Shown one piece after another: positions 26,963 through 35,493 of a DNA stretch of 64,000 bases. The stretch is taken from positions 372,001 through 436,000 of the forward strand of contig NZ_CP061177.1 in the NCBI RefSeq assembly GCF_017355405.1, written 5' to 3'. A model generated the notes under the pieces. The model ran no database searches. It was not told where the DNA came from and saw only the letters and a program-made list of their open reading frames with translations. The DNA comes from Roseomonas haemaphysalidis (GTDB lineage: Bacteria > Pseudomonadota > Alphaproteobacteria > Acetobacterales > Acetobacteraceae). Positions within the stretch are counted from its first letter, which is position 1. Every line of letters starts with the position of its first letter. The translations under genes and the position numbers were made by a program.

Positions 26963-27883
26963 CTAATGACGCGGCCTGCGCGACAGGGCCGCCTTCGGCG
27001 CTCCCCGGTCGCGTGCCGCAAGCAGGGCGGCGATGAAGTCCTTCACTAGCCTCGACTTCTGCGTATCGGGGCGGAACAGCAGGAAGGTCTTGAAGTAGAC
27101 CTCCGGCTCGAACGGCCGCAGCACCAGACCACGCTCGACGAAGCCCTCAGCCGCCACGGCCTGCGACAGCCCCACACCGATCCCCTCCAGGGCCAGGGCG
27201 CAGACCGTGGCGGCGAAAGGCGTTTCCACCACCACGTTCGGACGGGCCCCCGCTGCGTCCAGCACCGCATTGAGGCGTGCCCGGGCCCGATCCTCGGCGG
27301 ACAGGGCTATAAAGGCGACGCCGTCTAGGTCGGCTGGGCGGATGACGGGCTTGGCCGCAAGGGGGTGCCCGGGTGGCATCACGCAGCAGGCACGGCCGGT
27401 GGAGAAGACCCGGTGGTCCACGCCTGAGAGGTCCACCTCGTCCGCGGCGAGTCCGATGCTGAAGCCGCCGTTGACGACCAGCTCCCGCACCTGGGCCGAC
27501 AGGGCGATCTGGAAGGTGATCGCGATCTCCGGATGCCGGTCGCGGAACAGTCGGATGGCGCGGGGCAGCACGGTGTTACCATAGGCGGCGAGGCTGGCGA
27601 CACGCAGCGTCCCGGATCCGAAGTCGCGAATGCGGGCCGCCGAGGCGCGAAGGCGATCGAGCCCGATGAAGCTGGACCGAACATCGGAAAAAAGCAGCTG
27701 GCCCTCCGGGGTGGGGACGAGGCGGCCTCGCACGCGGTCGAACAGGGAAAATCCGATCGCCCCCTCCAGGTCTGCGATGGCACGGCTGACTGCGGGTTGG
27801 GTGACCTGAAGTAGTTCGGCAGCCCGGGAGGCCGAGCCGCTGATCATGACGGCATGGAAGATCTCAAGCTGGCGATGGTTCAC
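26963..27883 (-). CDS. LysR family transcriptional regulator
   Basis: A 306-residue LysR protein: MNHRQLEIFHAVMISGSASRAAELLQVTQPAVSRAIADLE is the classic winged helix-turn-helix, followed by an effector domain (LRVASLAAYGNTVLPRAIRLFRDRHPEI, SIGLAADEVDLSGVDHRVF, LALEGIGVGLSQAVAAEGF). The start is a GTG at 27883. The helix-turn-helix and domain order resemble the amino-acid-related NocR/OccR branch. It converges on metC with only 17 bases between stops, and may act on the binding protein-metC pair, though promoter evidence is absent. Confidence 0.87.
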   Translation of the reverse strand: MNHRQLEIFHAVMISGSASRAAELLQVTQPAVSRAIADLEGAIGFSLFDRVRGRLVPTPEGQLLFSDVRSSFIGLDRLRASAARIRDFGSGTLRVASLAAYGNTVLPRAIRLFRDRHPEIAITFQIALSAQVRELVVNGGFSIGLAADEVDLSGVDHRVFSTGRACCVMPPGHPLAAKPVIRPADLDGVAFIALSAEDRARARLNAVLDAAGARPNVVVETPFAATVCALALEGIGVGLSQAVAAEGFVERGLVLRPFEPEVYFKTFLLFRPDTQKSRLVKDFIAALLAARDRGAPKAALSRRPRH

Positions 27884-28166
27884 GGATGTCCCTCTGCCTC
27901 AGTCGCAGAGCATACCTCATACCAGTCGAACAGTCCCGGAACGGATGGTGACCGACAACAGGGAGCTGCTGAAGCAGCTTCTGCTACACAGCTTCGGAAT
28001 ACCGGGCGCCGTCCTCCAGCACCGGCTTTTAAGCGGAGCCATGGCCGCGTAACCTTGATAGCGGCGTTTAATAGCCAAGGCGGGTACGAGGGGTCGCCGT
28101 GACCTGATCCGCTGACCTGCTGAACTGCGACGACTGCGGACCCACAACCATCCAGAGGAGCTGACA
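27884..28166. other. Intergenic region upstream of lysR and the small ORF
   Basis: The 283 bases carry the divergent promoters of the LysR gene and the 64-residue protein gene. No RNA gene or operator was identified with confidence. Confidence 0.3.
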
Positions 28167-28361
28167 TTGGCAAAATCCGGCAAGCCAAGGTTGGAGGTCA
28201 AGATCGTCCCGCGTGGACCCAACAAGTGGCAATGGATCATAAGTGAGAAAGGCGGTGCGTCCATCACCAGCGGCGAGGTGTCAGGAGCACGGTCTCAGGC
28301 CTTTGCCGCCGGGAACGATGCGCTGCGTAAGCAAGAAAATATTCGCGCGCAGGAGAAGTAA
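28167..28361 (+). CDS. Small basic protein, unknown function
   Basis: A 64-residue frame starting with TTG after GAGGAGCTGACA, a strong ribosome site. The protein (KPRLEVKIVPRGPNKWQWIISEKGG, then SGARSQAFAAGNDALRKQENI) is basic with a short beta-rich first half and a helical second half, similar in general layout to DUF1508/YegP-type small proteins, though no clear match can be claimed. It stands alone in a region of small unknown genes. Confidence 0.5.
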   Translation: MAKSGKPRLEVKIVPRGPNKWQWIISEKGGASITSGEVSGARSQAFAAGNDALRKQENIRAQEK

Positions 28362-28701
28362 TTCATTCGGTACAGGCCCTTCCGGCCATAGCGCAGTAGC
28401 TCGGTTGACCGGGTGCCAGAGTCGGGTCGGCTCGAGATATCGCAGCGAACACGTATCGAGCTGACTCTGACTGAACCTGGACCTGAACAACGCTATGAAT
28501 CTTCTGCTCAAACTCGGCTACGCCGAGAGCAGCCTTGAGCGCCGGTGGGAACCAAAAAGTCCGCCGATCGTGACGCGTGGGCTGTCCGGGGATGGGAAAA
28601 AAATCTTTGGAACGGCATTTCCCTCAAGTTTACGGTAGACGCAGCAACCCGAATCGTACTCTTTTTGTTCTCCTGCTGCATCCCCAGTTTGGAGGCCATT
28701 C
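28362..28701. other. Gene-free stretch, 340 bases
   Basis: No convincing coding frame was found. Part around 28390-28460 superficially resembles a tRNA D-arm but lacks a T-arm. It contains the ribosome site GGAGG just before 28702. Confidence 0.35.
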
Positions 28702-28977
28702 ATGACCGACGTAACGACCTCTATCCTTGATCCGGTGAGCGCCCATCGGGTGCGGTCCGTCCTGGCACAGGCCCTTCGGAGCGGCTGTCTGGTTCGCGAG
28801 GCCAAAGGGGAGGCACGCGGGTACCTGAAGGCCATCAGCCCAGCCCTGCCGCATGCCACTGTTGCCGGAGTGATCGACAGCCTTTTGGCTGAACTCGATC
28901 CCCTCCTCGGTGATCTCATCCATTGCGAGATGGACGCCCACGCCGAGCCATTGGAGCAACTTCGTCTAGGGCTATGA
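28702..28977 (+). CDS. Hypothetical protein, 91 residues
   Basis: The ATG at 28702 follows GGAGGCCATTC. The product (MTDVTTSILDPVSAHRVRSV, ending AEPLEQLRLGL) is predicted mostly helical and acidic toward the C-terminus, with DPLLGDLIHCEMDAH at residues 66-80. No family was recognised. It is followed 67 bases downstream by the metallo-beta-lactamase-fold gene in the same direction, so the two may be co-transcribed. Confidence 0.5.
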   Translation: MTDVTTSILDPVSAHRVRSVLAQALRSGCLVREAKGEARGYLKAISPALPHATVAGVIDSLLAELDPLLGDLIHCEMDAHAEPLEQLRLGL

Positions 28978-29044
28978 GATAGGAGGGCGGCGGCCTGGCC
29001 TGTACAAAGTCGCCAGCAGCGCGATGAGTGGGGAAGCGAGAGCG

Positions 29045-29956
29045 ATGGCCAGCAAACGTCCGGCGGTGACAGGCTTTTATCACCAGGATACCAGCAGCAT
29101 CGCCTATGTCGTCGCGGATCCGGTGACGGGGCGGTGTGCCATCATCGATCCCGTCCTCGACTTCGACCGGGCTTACCGCAGCACCCACACGGCTTTTGCA
29201 GATCGGATGGTGACCTTCGTGCGCGAGCAGGGAATGGTCGTGGATTGGATCCTGGATACCCACCCCCACGCGGATCACTTCTCAGCTGCCGCTTATCTGA
29301 AGGACGTGTTCGGTGCTCCGACCGGTATCGGCGAGCATGTGAAACGGGTGCAGGATATCTGGAGACGCATCTATCACCTTCCCGACCTACCTGCCGACGG
29401 GTCTCAATGGGACCGACTATTCAAGGATGGTGACCGCTTCCAGATCGGTCATCTCGAGGCAGAGGTCTTCTTCTCTCCAGGGCATACCGCAGCTTCCGTC
29501 ACCTATGTCGTCTGTGACGCCGCTTTCGTGCATGACACGCTCTTTATGCCCGATGGTGGCACCGCGAGGACCGACTTCCCCGGAGGCGACACTCATGCGC
29601 TTTATCACAGCATCCAACGCATCCTGACATTGCCGCCGGAGACACGGGTCTACACTGGCCACGATTACCAGCCTGGTGGTCGTGAGCCGCGCTGGGAGTC
29701 GACGGTCGCGGAGCAAGTCACCCACAACGTCCACCTCCGCGGTGGTGTGACAGAAGAAGCTTTCGTTCAGATGCGCGAAGCGCGTGACCGTACGCTAGCG
29801 TTTCCAGCTCTGCTGCTTGACGCGCTTCAGATCAACCTCAGAGGAGGGCGTATGCCTGAGCCGGAAGCGAACGGTATCTCTTATCTGAAAATCCCCCTCA
29901 ATCAATTCCGTAGCACCGTCTGCGCGGCGACCCACACCGTTCAGGATAAACTGTAG
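29045..29956 (+). CDS. MBL-fold persulfide dioxygenase-like hydrolase (Blh/ETHE1-type)
   Basis: The 303-residue protein has the metallo-beta-lactamase metal motif THPHADHFSAA (HxHxDH) at about residue 76, a downstream metal His in FSPGHTAASVTY, and VHDTLFMPDGGTARTDFPGGDTHALYHSI plus VYTGHDYQPGGREPRWESTV, which is the pattern of Blh/ETHE1-type persulfide dioxygenases. These oxidise glutathione persulfide to sulfite in sulfide detoxification. The C-terminus ends near YLKIPLNQF as in Blh. ATG at 29045 is preceded by GGGAAGCGAGAG. No rhodanese, sqr or BigR regulator is nearby, which is unusual. Confidence 0.8.
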   Translation: MASKRPAVTGFYHQDTSSIAYVVADPVTGRCAIIDPVLDFDRAYRSTHTAFADRMVTFVREQGMVVDWILDTHPHADHFSAAAYLKDVFGAPTGIGEHVKRVQDIWRRIYHLPDLPADGSQWDRLFKDGDRFQIGHLEAEVFFSPGHTAASVTYVVCDAAFVHDTLFMPDGGTARTDFPGGDTHALYHSIQRILTLPPETRVYTGHDYQPGGREPRWESTVAEQVTHNVHLRGGVTEEAFVQMREARDRTLAFPALLLDALQINLRGGRMPEPEANGISYLKIPLNQFRSTVCAATHTVQDKL

Positions 29957-30114
29957 GTGGCAAGCTTCATTCTGTCCGGACCGCACTGAGATCCGCGCTG
30001 AACGGCGCACGAGTGCTGTCCATTTAGCTCGGAGATAGCGGCATTGCGGAGAGCAGCGCGAACGGTGAGCAGTGCCCACTGTGATAGCGGCACTTCTTAG
30101 CACAGATGAGTTGC
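29957..30114. other. Intergenic stretch before MITE copy 2
   Basis: About 160 bases without a gene. A repeated pattern AGCGGCA(TTGC/CTTC) around 30031 and 30086 is present, but no clear function is seen. Confidence 0.25.
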
Positions 30115-30268
30115 TGTGGATCGGCTCCGAATGTCGACTCCTATCGACGTCCTAATCCGACCCCGTTCGATATCGCTTAATGCTCTTTTTTCCTAGGTAG
30201 CTGAATTTCCCTGCGCTGGGGTCAGTCTTGGACGTCGATAGGGGGTTTAAGCGATGCGCTGATTCACA
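30115..30268. mobile_element. MITE-like IS21-ended element, copy 2
   Basis: A 154-base non-coding element: left end TGTGGATCGGCTCCGAATGT, with CCTATCGACGTCC and GACCCC subterminal boxes; right end has GGGGTCAG, TTGGACGTCGATAGGGGG and finishes GATTCACA. Left and right boxes are inverted repeats (TATCGACGTCC / GGACGTCGATA). The same layout is found at 33830-33979 (same orientation) and, inverted, at 20062-20211. End sequence TGTGGATCGGC is shared with the IS21 element at 17223. Confidence 0.72.
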
Positions 30269-30404
30269 GATAGATGCCTTTTGACTGATGGATCGCCGCC
30301 CACAGCTTCTCTAAGGTCCTGGATTAGGCAGATGACCGACGGGGTGTCATGAAGGCACTCGGGAAGGACCTGGCTGATGCCGGGCATGGTTTGGAGTACA
30401 AGGT
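30269..30404. other. Promoter region of the lipoprotein gene
   Basis: The 136 bases between MITE copy 2 and the lipoprotein start have no gene and no recognised operator. Confidence 0.25.
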
Positions 30405-31268
30405 TTGCACGAACGCATCACGCCGGGCACCCGCTTTACAGCCAAGGGTGGGGCCATGCTGCTGATGCTCTCCCTCCTGAGTCTGGCGGGATGCGGCAAC
30501 AAGTTGGTCGACGCGACCGACGACCAGCTCGCTGCTCTGTTCGCGGATCGGATGCAGCTCTCGAGAACCGAAACAGCGGAGCCGCGCATCACCCGCCGCA
30601 CTCTGGATTGCGTGCGCCTGATCGGGGGACTGGATGACGCGATCTACAAGGACGCCCCGGCCGAACTGATGGGCGCCCTCCGCACCGACTGTCGCCGGGG
30701 GCTGCAAGATCGACTGAATGACACCGCCCGCAATCCCCTAGGTATCACCCTGGCCGATCTGGAAGCCTCCAAGGCTGGCGAGCGCATCACTGCGGTGCAG
30801 GTGAAGTTGGAACAGGCATGGCGCACAGCGGAGGATGCCCGTCAGGCGGCAGCACGCGTCGAGCAGGAGCGCAGTGTGCAAGAAGCGCGTGACAAGATGG
30901 TCCGCGACTTCGAGGAACGCAGGCGGGGCGTCGAGCAGAGCGTGGAGGAGGTCGAAACGGTGCTAGGTGACATCACTCCTGCCTGTGCCGAGAACGAGGC
31001 GGCCCGGCAGGGCGCCATCACCGCCAACAGCCGGAACCGGTACCGCTGGTCCATGCCGTACCCCTGTGGCGAGGCGAACCTTCGTGGCATCCGAGACCAG
31101 ACAACCCGTGTCCGCACTGAGCTGGGCAAGCTTGCTCCGGACGCAGCGACACGTCCGGGTGGTGCCTTCGCATTACCGCAGTTCTACGGCAACAACCCCG
31201 ACCAGCTTCGGGGGCGACTTGCTCAGATCAAGGCGCAAACCGCAGAAATGTGCGCTGCGGCGCAGTAG
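30405..31268 (+). CDS. Predicted lipoprotein with central coiled coil
   Basis: The 287-residue product carries a lipobox LSLAGC at residues 25-30 after a hydrophobic stretch (MLLMLSLLSLAG), so it is probably lipid-modified at Cys30 and held in the envelope. A charged coiled-coil segment follows at about 125-185 (KLEQAWRTAEDARQAAARVEQ, DFEERRRGVEQSVEEVET). The TTG at 30405 is preferred because it supplies the positively charged leader MHERITPGTRFTAKGG; an ATG at 30456 is the alternative. Several Cys (DCVRL, TDCRRG, TPACAEN, PYPCGEAN) recur. Function unknown. Confidence 0.65.
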   Translation: MHERITPGTRFTAKGGAMLLMLSLLSLAGCGNKLVDATDDQLAALFADRMQLSRTETAEPRITRRTLDCVRLIGGLDDAIYKDAPAELMGALRTDCRRGLQDRLNDTARNPLGITLADLEASKAGERITAVQVKLEQAWRTAEDARQAAARVEQERSVQEARDKMVRDFEERRRGVEQSVEEVETVLGDITPACAENEAARQGAITANSRNRYRWSMPYPCGEANLRGIRDQTTRVRTELGKLAPDAATRPGGAFALPQFYGNNPDQLRGRLAQIKAQTAEMCAAAQ

Positions 31269-31559
31269 CCGCCACGGCCCAGGGCGGAGACGATCAGGGC
31301 TTGGTCTCCTTCAGAAAGCCAACGCGTTTCGGATCGGTGTGCCGGAGTGCAATGTTTTCCACGCATGATGATCCGTGCGGGCGGCTTAGCCACGGCCGGG
31401 GAGTCCTCGAACTGCGGAGCGCCAGTCCTACGGTAGCTCTCGACGGGGCTGCAGTCCGCACCAGCTGGGCGACGGCGCTCGCCGAGATCACCTAGACGAT
31501 CACGGCCTAGGGCAGCAGGCTCACCGATTCCCTTCCTGCCTCGGCGTCGCCGATCCTGG

Positions 31560-32258
31560 TCAGGGCAGGACGAGGTGCCTCCGTGCTCCGCCGTCGTAGA
31601 CGAAGCCGGTGACTGACACGGGCGGGCGATCGCGTCCCATCCCGTAGGTAGCCGGATCGTATTCCCACCGAACGTCCCCTGAGAGTTCTTGCCCCGCCAC
31701 AGGGTACGGGGCCGCACGGTCGTAAGTGCTTTCCAGCGGCGAGCCGTCTTCGTGGAAGGCGATGATCCAAGGCATCCCTCCTACCACCGGAGATTTCAGA
31801 GGCTTGTCGAGCGGAGACGCGAAGTCGAACTGCAGCCACACTTGTCGCAGTTCCTGTCGTGGCTGGACACTCGTGCGCGGTGGCAGGATCCAGCCCCGCT
31901 ATGTCGACGTGCCCGACAGTTCGCAGTTCCGCAGCCGCCCCGCAGCGGTCAGTTCGACCTCACCCTTCGCGCAGGTCCAATCGTCGATAGTCTGTGCATC
32001 TGCCAGACCAACGACCCACCCGCCTTCCACGACGCGCAGGAAGCCGTTCATGCAGACACCAAGGACCTCCGTGGGGGCAGGCAGGGTCGCGGCCTGGGGG
32101 CGCCGGTGGGATGCATCCTCCCATACGACTGCCGTTCCGGCGGCGAGCGGAAAGCCATTGATCACTCGCGGTCGGTCGAGGATCGTGGTGAGGCGCGCGA
32201 TCTCGATACGTTGCTGCAAGCGTGAGAATGGCGTGCTTGGCTGGAAAACCTCGTACAC
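31560..32258 (-). pseudogene. Membrane-anchored hypothetical protein gene broken by an in-frame TAG
   Basis: Two minus-strand frames, 32258-31899 and 31898-31560, are in the same phase and separated only by a TAG at 31899-31901. The sequence across the stop (LRNCELSGTST, stop, RGWILPPRTSVQPRQELRQVW) reads as one protein, since FPLAAGTAVVWEDA before and ILPPRTSVQP after look like repeats of one motif. Upstream of the GTG at 32258 the frame continues as a hydrophobic segment (AVTLLLILYLWVYEVF) but lacks a standard start. The gene thus seems to have lost function by a point mutation, or is two separate small genes. Confidence 0.5.
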
Positions 32259-32481
32259 CCATAGATACAGGATCAGCAGGAGGGTGACGGCGATGCTCGT
32301 AACTCAAAGAAGGATATGGAGTAGGGACGGCCAGTTCATACCTGAGACCTATGCCCTAGTTGAGCGGTACCGCTGGGATCCGGTGATCTCTCATGTCTTC
32401 TCGTCGATGCTGGCTACTCCACCGTTGCGCGATCAGGAAAGCCACGGCGCTTGAACATGTCCAGTCATGTCCCCGTTCGGT

Positions 32482-33111
32482 TTACGGCTCCGGCAGGGGT
32501 GTTGGGCTACCCGTCCAGGCATCGACCCCGGCAGTGCGGAGGCGGTTCGTGACGGCAAGAATGAGAAATGTGAAGTGCTTGCCCCCGAGTATGCCCCATC
32601 GCGCCTCGTCTTCCGAGATCGCGTCCTCCCGCCACGCGGCCTGATGCCCGCCACGGTCATAGCGCATGAAATAGGCGCCACCTCGCGCCCAGATCTGGCA
32701 GCCCCAGCCGTAGTCGACGAGTTTCACTGGTTCTCCTTCGCCCCGCGGCAGCGAGTTGTGGTCGCCCGTCCTCAGCCATAGGTCCATCGCGGCCTGATAC
32801 ATGCGGTGGCGCTGACGCGGGTAATCCAGCACCTCCTCCCAAGTCACGCCAGGCCGGTCCTTCGCCACGCCATCAGTGGTCAGGACGATGCTGTCGAGCG
32901 CCCAGGCGCCATCGGTCGGCGTCACGTTCCAGGCACCCGGCCCCTCGAACAGGGCTAGCACGGCGCGAGCGACGCTACCTGGCTCAGTATCTAGTCGCGT
33001 CGCCAGCCCATTCAGCACCTCGGCCCAGTGCCGCTGGTCGCTACGGGCGAAGTGGGCGGCCACTGCCATCATACGGTTCCGCAGGCGCCGTATGGATGGG
33101 GTGCGCGTCAT
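32482..33111 (-). CDS. Hypothetical protein, 209 residues
   Basis: The frame begins at an ATG at 33111 (MTRTPSIRRLRNRMMAVAAHF) and is rich in Trp and acidic residues, with DYGWGCQIWARGGAYFMRYDRGG in its middle and HFTFLILAVTNRLRTAGVDAW near the end. It has no signal peptide or membrane helix of note and no recognised family. An earlier in-frame start would extend it through low-quality sequence up to 33495 and is not favoured. It lies between two MITE copies (30115 and 33830) with other unknown genes. Confidence 0.55.
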   Translation of the reverse strand: MTRTPSIRRLRNRMMAVAAHFARSDQRHWAEVLNGLATRLDTEPGSVARAVLALFEGPGAWNVTPTDGAWALDSIVLTTDGVAKDRPGVTWEEVLDYPRQRHRMYQAAMDLWLRTGDHNSLPRGEGEPVKLVDYGWGCQIWARGGAYFMRYDRGGHQAAWREDAISEDEARWGILGGKHFTFLILAVTNRLRTAGVDAWTGSPTPLPEP

Positions 33112-33421
33112 TGATAGTCCATCCAATGCCGATATTTGACCATTGTGGTCATGTCCTTCAGGTAGGCCTCCCGGCGAGCCGTAACCACCCGTGGAAGCCC
33201 GCGGGCACCAGAATCCAACGGCCCAGCAGTGCCGCAACGACCGCGATCCGAACATGCCGGGATCCGGGGAAGGTTCGGCCATATACTGCATCGCTCGGAC
33301 CGTAACAGCGCAGCGGATGGGCCGTGAAGGATCTTGATGCTGTTCGTGCTGGTGCCGGGGAAAGCATGTCCAACAGCCATAGCCCGGGGCATGGTGTCGG
33401 GGCGGCAAGGGGCGGTGCGAC
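33112..33421. other. Divergent promoter region, 310 bases
   Basis: No gene is supported here. It contains the promoters of the two divergent unknown genes. Confidence 0.3.
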
Positions 33422-33796
33422 GTGAGGCGTGGATCGATGATGCTGGCCGTTACTGTGTTCGCGTCCATCCTGCTGGTGGGCCTGGACGGCTTCATCCTGA
33501 CCGTGATGTTCCTCTACCAACCGACGTGGGCCGAGATCCTGGCCGGTGTCATGCTGGCCGGGGCACTGGCGGCCTTCCTGCTCCGGTGGCGCTGGCTGTT
33601 CCTTACCTCTCAGAACGTGGTGACCGCTGTCACGCTCCTGCGCCTGTTGCAATGGGAAGGTCCTAAGCGGGCCACGGATCTCATCGGTCCTATCCTCTTC
33701 GTGCTCCTCCTTGCGGTCGGCAATCTCCTCGCCTGGTACCTTGCCCGCGCCATCCCGCCCCGCCGCAGCGGCCCCCAGCGTACCGGGACAGGATGA
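33422..33796 (+). CDS. Small predicted membrane protein
   Basis: A 124-residue product with three or four hydrophobic helices (LAVTVFASILLVGLDGFILTVMFL, EILAGVMLAGALAAFLL, DLIGPILFVLLLAVGNLLAWYLA) and a basic C-terminal tail. GTG at 33422 is used here; an ATG at 33437 is another possible start. No known family. It ends 33 bases before MITE copy 3. Confidence 0.5.
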   Translation: MRRGSMMLAVTVFASILLVGLDGFILTVMFLYQPTWAEILAGVMLAGALAAFLLRWRWLFLTSQNVVTAVTLLRLLQWEGPKRATDLIGPILFVLLLAVGNLLAWYLARAIPPRRSGPQRTGTG

Positions 33797-33829
33797 CGCG
33801 AACTGTCCCTCATACTGCAGCAAAAGGGG

Positions 33830-33979
33830 TGTGGACCGGCTCCGAATGTTGACCCCTATCGACGCTCAAATCCGACGCCGTTCAATATTGCTCAATGCTT
33901 TTTTCGGTCGCTGAATCTCCCCGCGCTGAGGTCATTCTTGGACGTTGATAGGGGGTTGAGCGATGTGCTGATTCGCACA
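33830..33979. mobile_element. MITE-like IS21-ended element, copy 3
   Basis: A 150-base non-coding element: left end TGTGGACCGGCTCCGAATGTTGACCCCTATCGACG (positions 33830-33864), right end with TTGGACGTTGATAGGGGGTTGAGCGATGTGCTGATTCGCACA. It is in the same orientation as copy 2, to which it is closest, and the two enclose 3.56 kb of unknown genes. No target duplication is visible. Confidence 0.72.
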
Positions 33980-34001
33980 TCTGATAGGCCGCTCGCGACG
34001 A

Positions 34002-34475
34002 TCAGATCCAGTTTTCGACCATTAGCTCACGGGTGCGCTTCAGCGTCGACAGCAAGGCAGCCTTATAGCCCTGGTCACTGTCGAACTGTGCCTGCTCGGT
34101 CCTCTCCTCGGGACCGTCCGGCTCCTTCCCGCGGAGGCCGAGGAAGCAGTAGAAGCGGAGTTGGAGCGCCCCGTCTTCATCCTCGAACAGTTCGTTGATG
34201 ATGGCACCCTCGCGCGGACCGGTCGCCTGGAAGAAAGTGACCTTGCTTTCGTGCTCGAAGGCGATGATCTCGCGCAGGTTGGTGCCTCCGATCATGGCCT
34301 CGCGCACGATATGCGTCGTACTCTCCTCTACGACTTCGCAACTGGTGCAGAGACCGGGTGGCAGGAATAGGCGGGCATCACGCGCCTTGAGGACCAGTCC
34401 CTCCCAGGCCTGGGCGCGGGTCAGTGAGATTTCGCCTTCCGGATTCACCGCGACGGTGGCGGACGAATAAATCAT
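34002..34475 (-). CDS. AtaL-like / SRPBCC family protein (DUF1857)
   Basis: The 157-residue protein contains VNPEGEISLTRAQAWEGLVLKAR at its N-terminus and REIIAFEHESKVTFFQ in the middle, with HLRFYCFLGLRG-like LQLRFYCFLGLRGKE and a C-terminal helix (YKAALLSTLKRTRELM). This pattern fits the AtaL-like (DUF1857) branch of the START/SRPBCC fold, small cytoplasmic cavity proteins that bind hydrophobic ligands. Biochemical function is unknown. It lies 42 bases after the NmrA-type gene, in the same direction, so the two may form an operon. Confidence 0.75.
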   Translation of the reverse strand: MIYSSATVAVNPEGEISLTRAQAWEGLVLKARDARLFLPPGLCTSCEVVEESTTHIVREAMIGGTNLREIIAFEHESKVTFFQATGPREGAIINELFEDEDGALQLRFYCFLGLRGKEPDGPEERTEQAQFDSDQGYKAALLSTLKRTRELMVENWI

Positions 34476-34517
34476 GACAATGATCCTACTGCTGCGAGAT
34501 GGGAGGCCGTCCGGTCT

Positions 34518-35387
34518 TCAGGCTGCGGCGGCGATACGGGCGGCGAAATCGCGGTAGGAGTGCAGCGGGCGGCCCAGCATCTCGGTCAGGCGCTCCACGT
34601 CGCCCGCCTGGGGCACCATGCCGATGGTGGCGAAGCGCTCGGCCATCAGGCGCATGTCGAAAGCCATCCAGTTCGGCATGATGCCTCGCAGGTTGGCTTC
34701 GAAACCGGCTGTATCCTCGCCGGGGTAGGCGATCGGGCAGCCGAGGACGTCCGACCAGATGGCGGCCACGTCGGCCCCTGTTAGCGTGTCCGGGCCCACC
34801 AGGTTGATGCGGTCGGGTGGCAACGGCGCGGCGGCCTGCTCGCGGCGGATCAGCTCGATCGCCGCGACCTCGCCGATGTCGCGCACGTCCACCATGGCGA
34901 GGCCCTTGGAGCCGATCGGCATGGGGTAGATGCCGTAGCTGGTGATGACGTCCTTGATCGCCGCGTCGTTGTCGATGAAGTAGGCCGGGCGGAGGATGGT
35001 GGCAGGCAGCCCCATCGCCTCAATCATACGCTCCACCGCGAACTTGCCCGCGAAGTGCGGCACGTTGACGTAGCGCTCGCCCTCGAACACCGAGAGGTAG
35101 ACGATCCGCTCGATGCCTGCCTCGCGGGCGACGTTCAGGGCGATCAGCGCCTGGGTGAACTCGTCGGGCACCACGGCATTCAGCAGGAAGAGCGTCGAGA
35201 CGCCGGAGAAGGCCGCGCGCAGCGGGTCCACGTCGAGCAGGTCGCCCTGGACCACGGCGACGCCTTCGGGGAAGCTGGCCTTGGAGGGATCGCGGACGAG
35301 GGCGCGCACATCAGCGCCGCGCTTCGTCAGCTGTTGGACGACCTGACGGCCGACATTGCCGGTGGCGCCGGTGACGAGAATGGTCAT
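34518..35387 (-). CDS. NmrA family NAD(P)-binding oxidoreductase
   Basis: The 289-residue protein opens with the Rossmann motif ILVTGATGNVGRQVVQQL and continues GADVRALVRDPSKA, GDLLDVDPLRAAFSGVSTLFLL, atypical-SDR features of NmrA/HSCARG proteins. ATILRPAYFIDN and VDVRDIGEVAAIELI are also typical. Such proteins bind NAD(P) and act as quinone reductases or redox sensors. It is divergent from a LysR gene 106 bases away, the usual arrangement for a LysR-controlled target, and is followed by the AtaL-like gene. Confidence 0.87.
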   Translation of the reverse strand: MTILVTGATGNVGRQVVQQLTKRGADVRALVRDPSKASFPEGVAVVQGDLLDVDPLRAAFSGVSTLFLLNAVVPDEFTQALIALNVAREAGIERIVYLSVFEGERYVNVPHFAGKFAVERMIEAMGLPATILRPAYFIDNDAAIKDVITSYGIYPMPIGSKGLAMVDVRDIGEVAAIELIRREQAAAPLPPDRINLVGPDTLTGADVAAIWSDVLGCPIAYPGEDTAGFEANLRGIMPNWMAFDMRLMAERFATIGMVPQAGDVERLTEMLGRPLHSYRDFAARIAAAA

Positions 35388-35493
35388 GGGGTTCGCTCCT
35401 TAGACGATGATGGGTGGCGTCCCGGAGATTGAGAGTTCCGGCTTCGAACCAATAGGCGGTAGATTTGGACAGTCTGTCTCTCTGGTGGAACAC

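Noticed and set aside
28390..28460. tRNA-like sequence (AGTAGCTCGGTTGACCGGG)
   Set aside because: Only a D-arm-like part is present; there is no T-arm, acceptor pairing or CCA-proximal structure.
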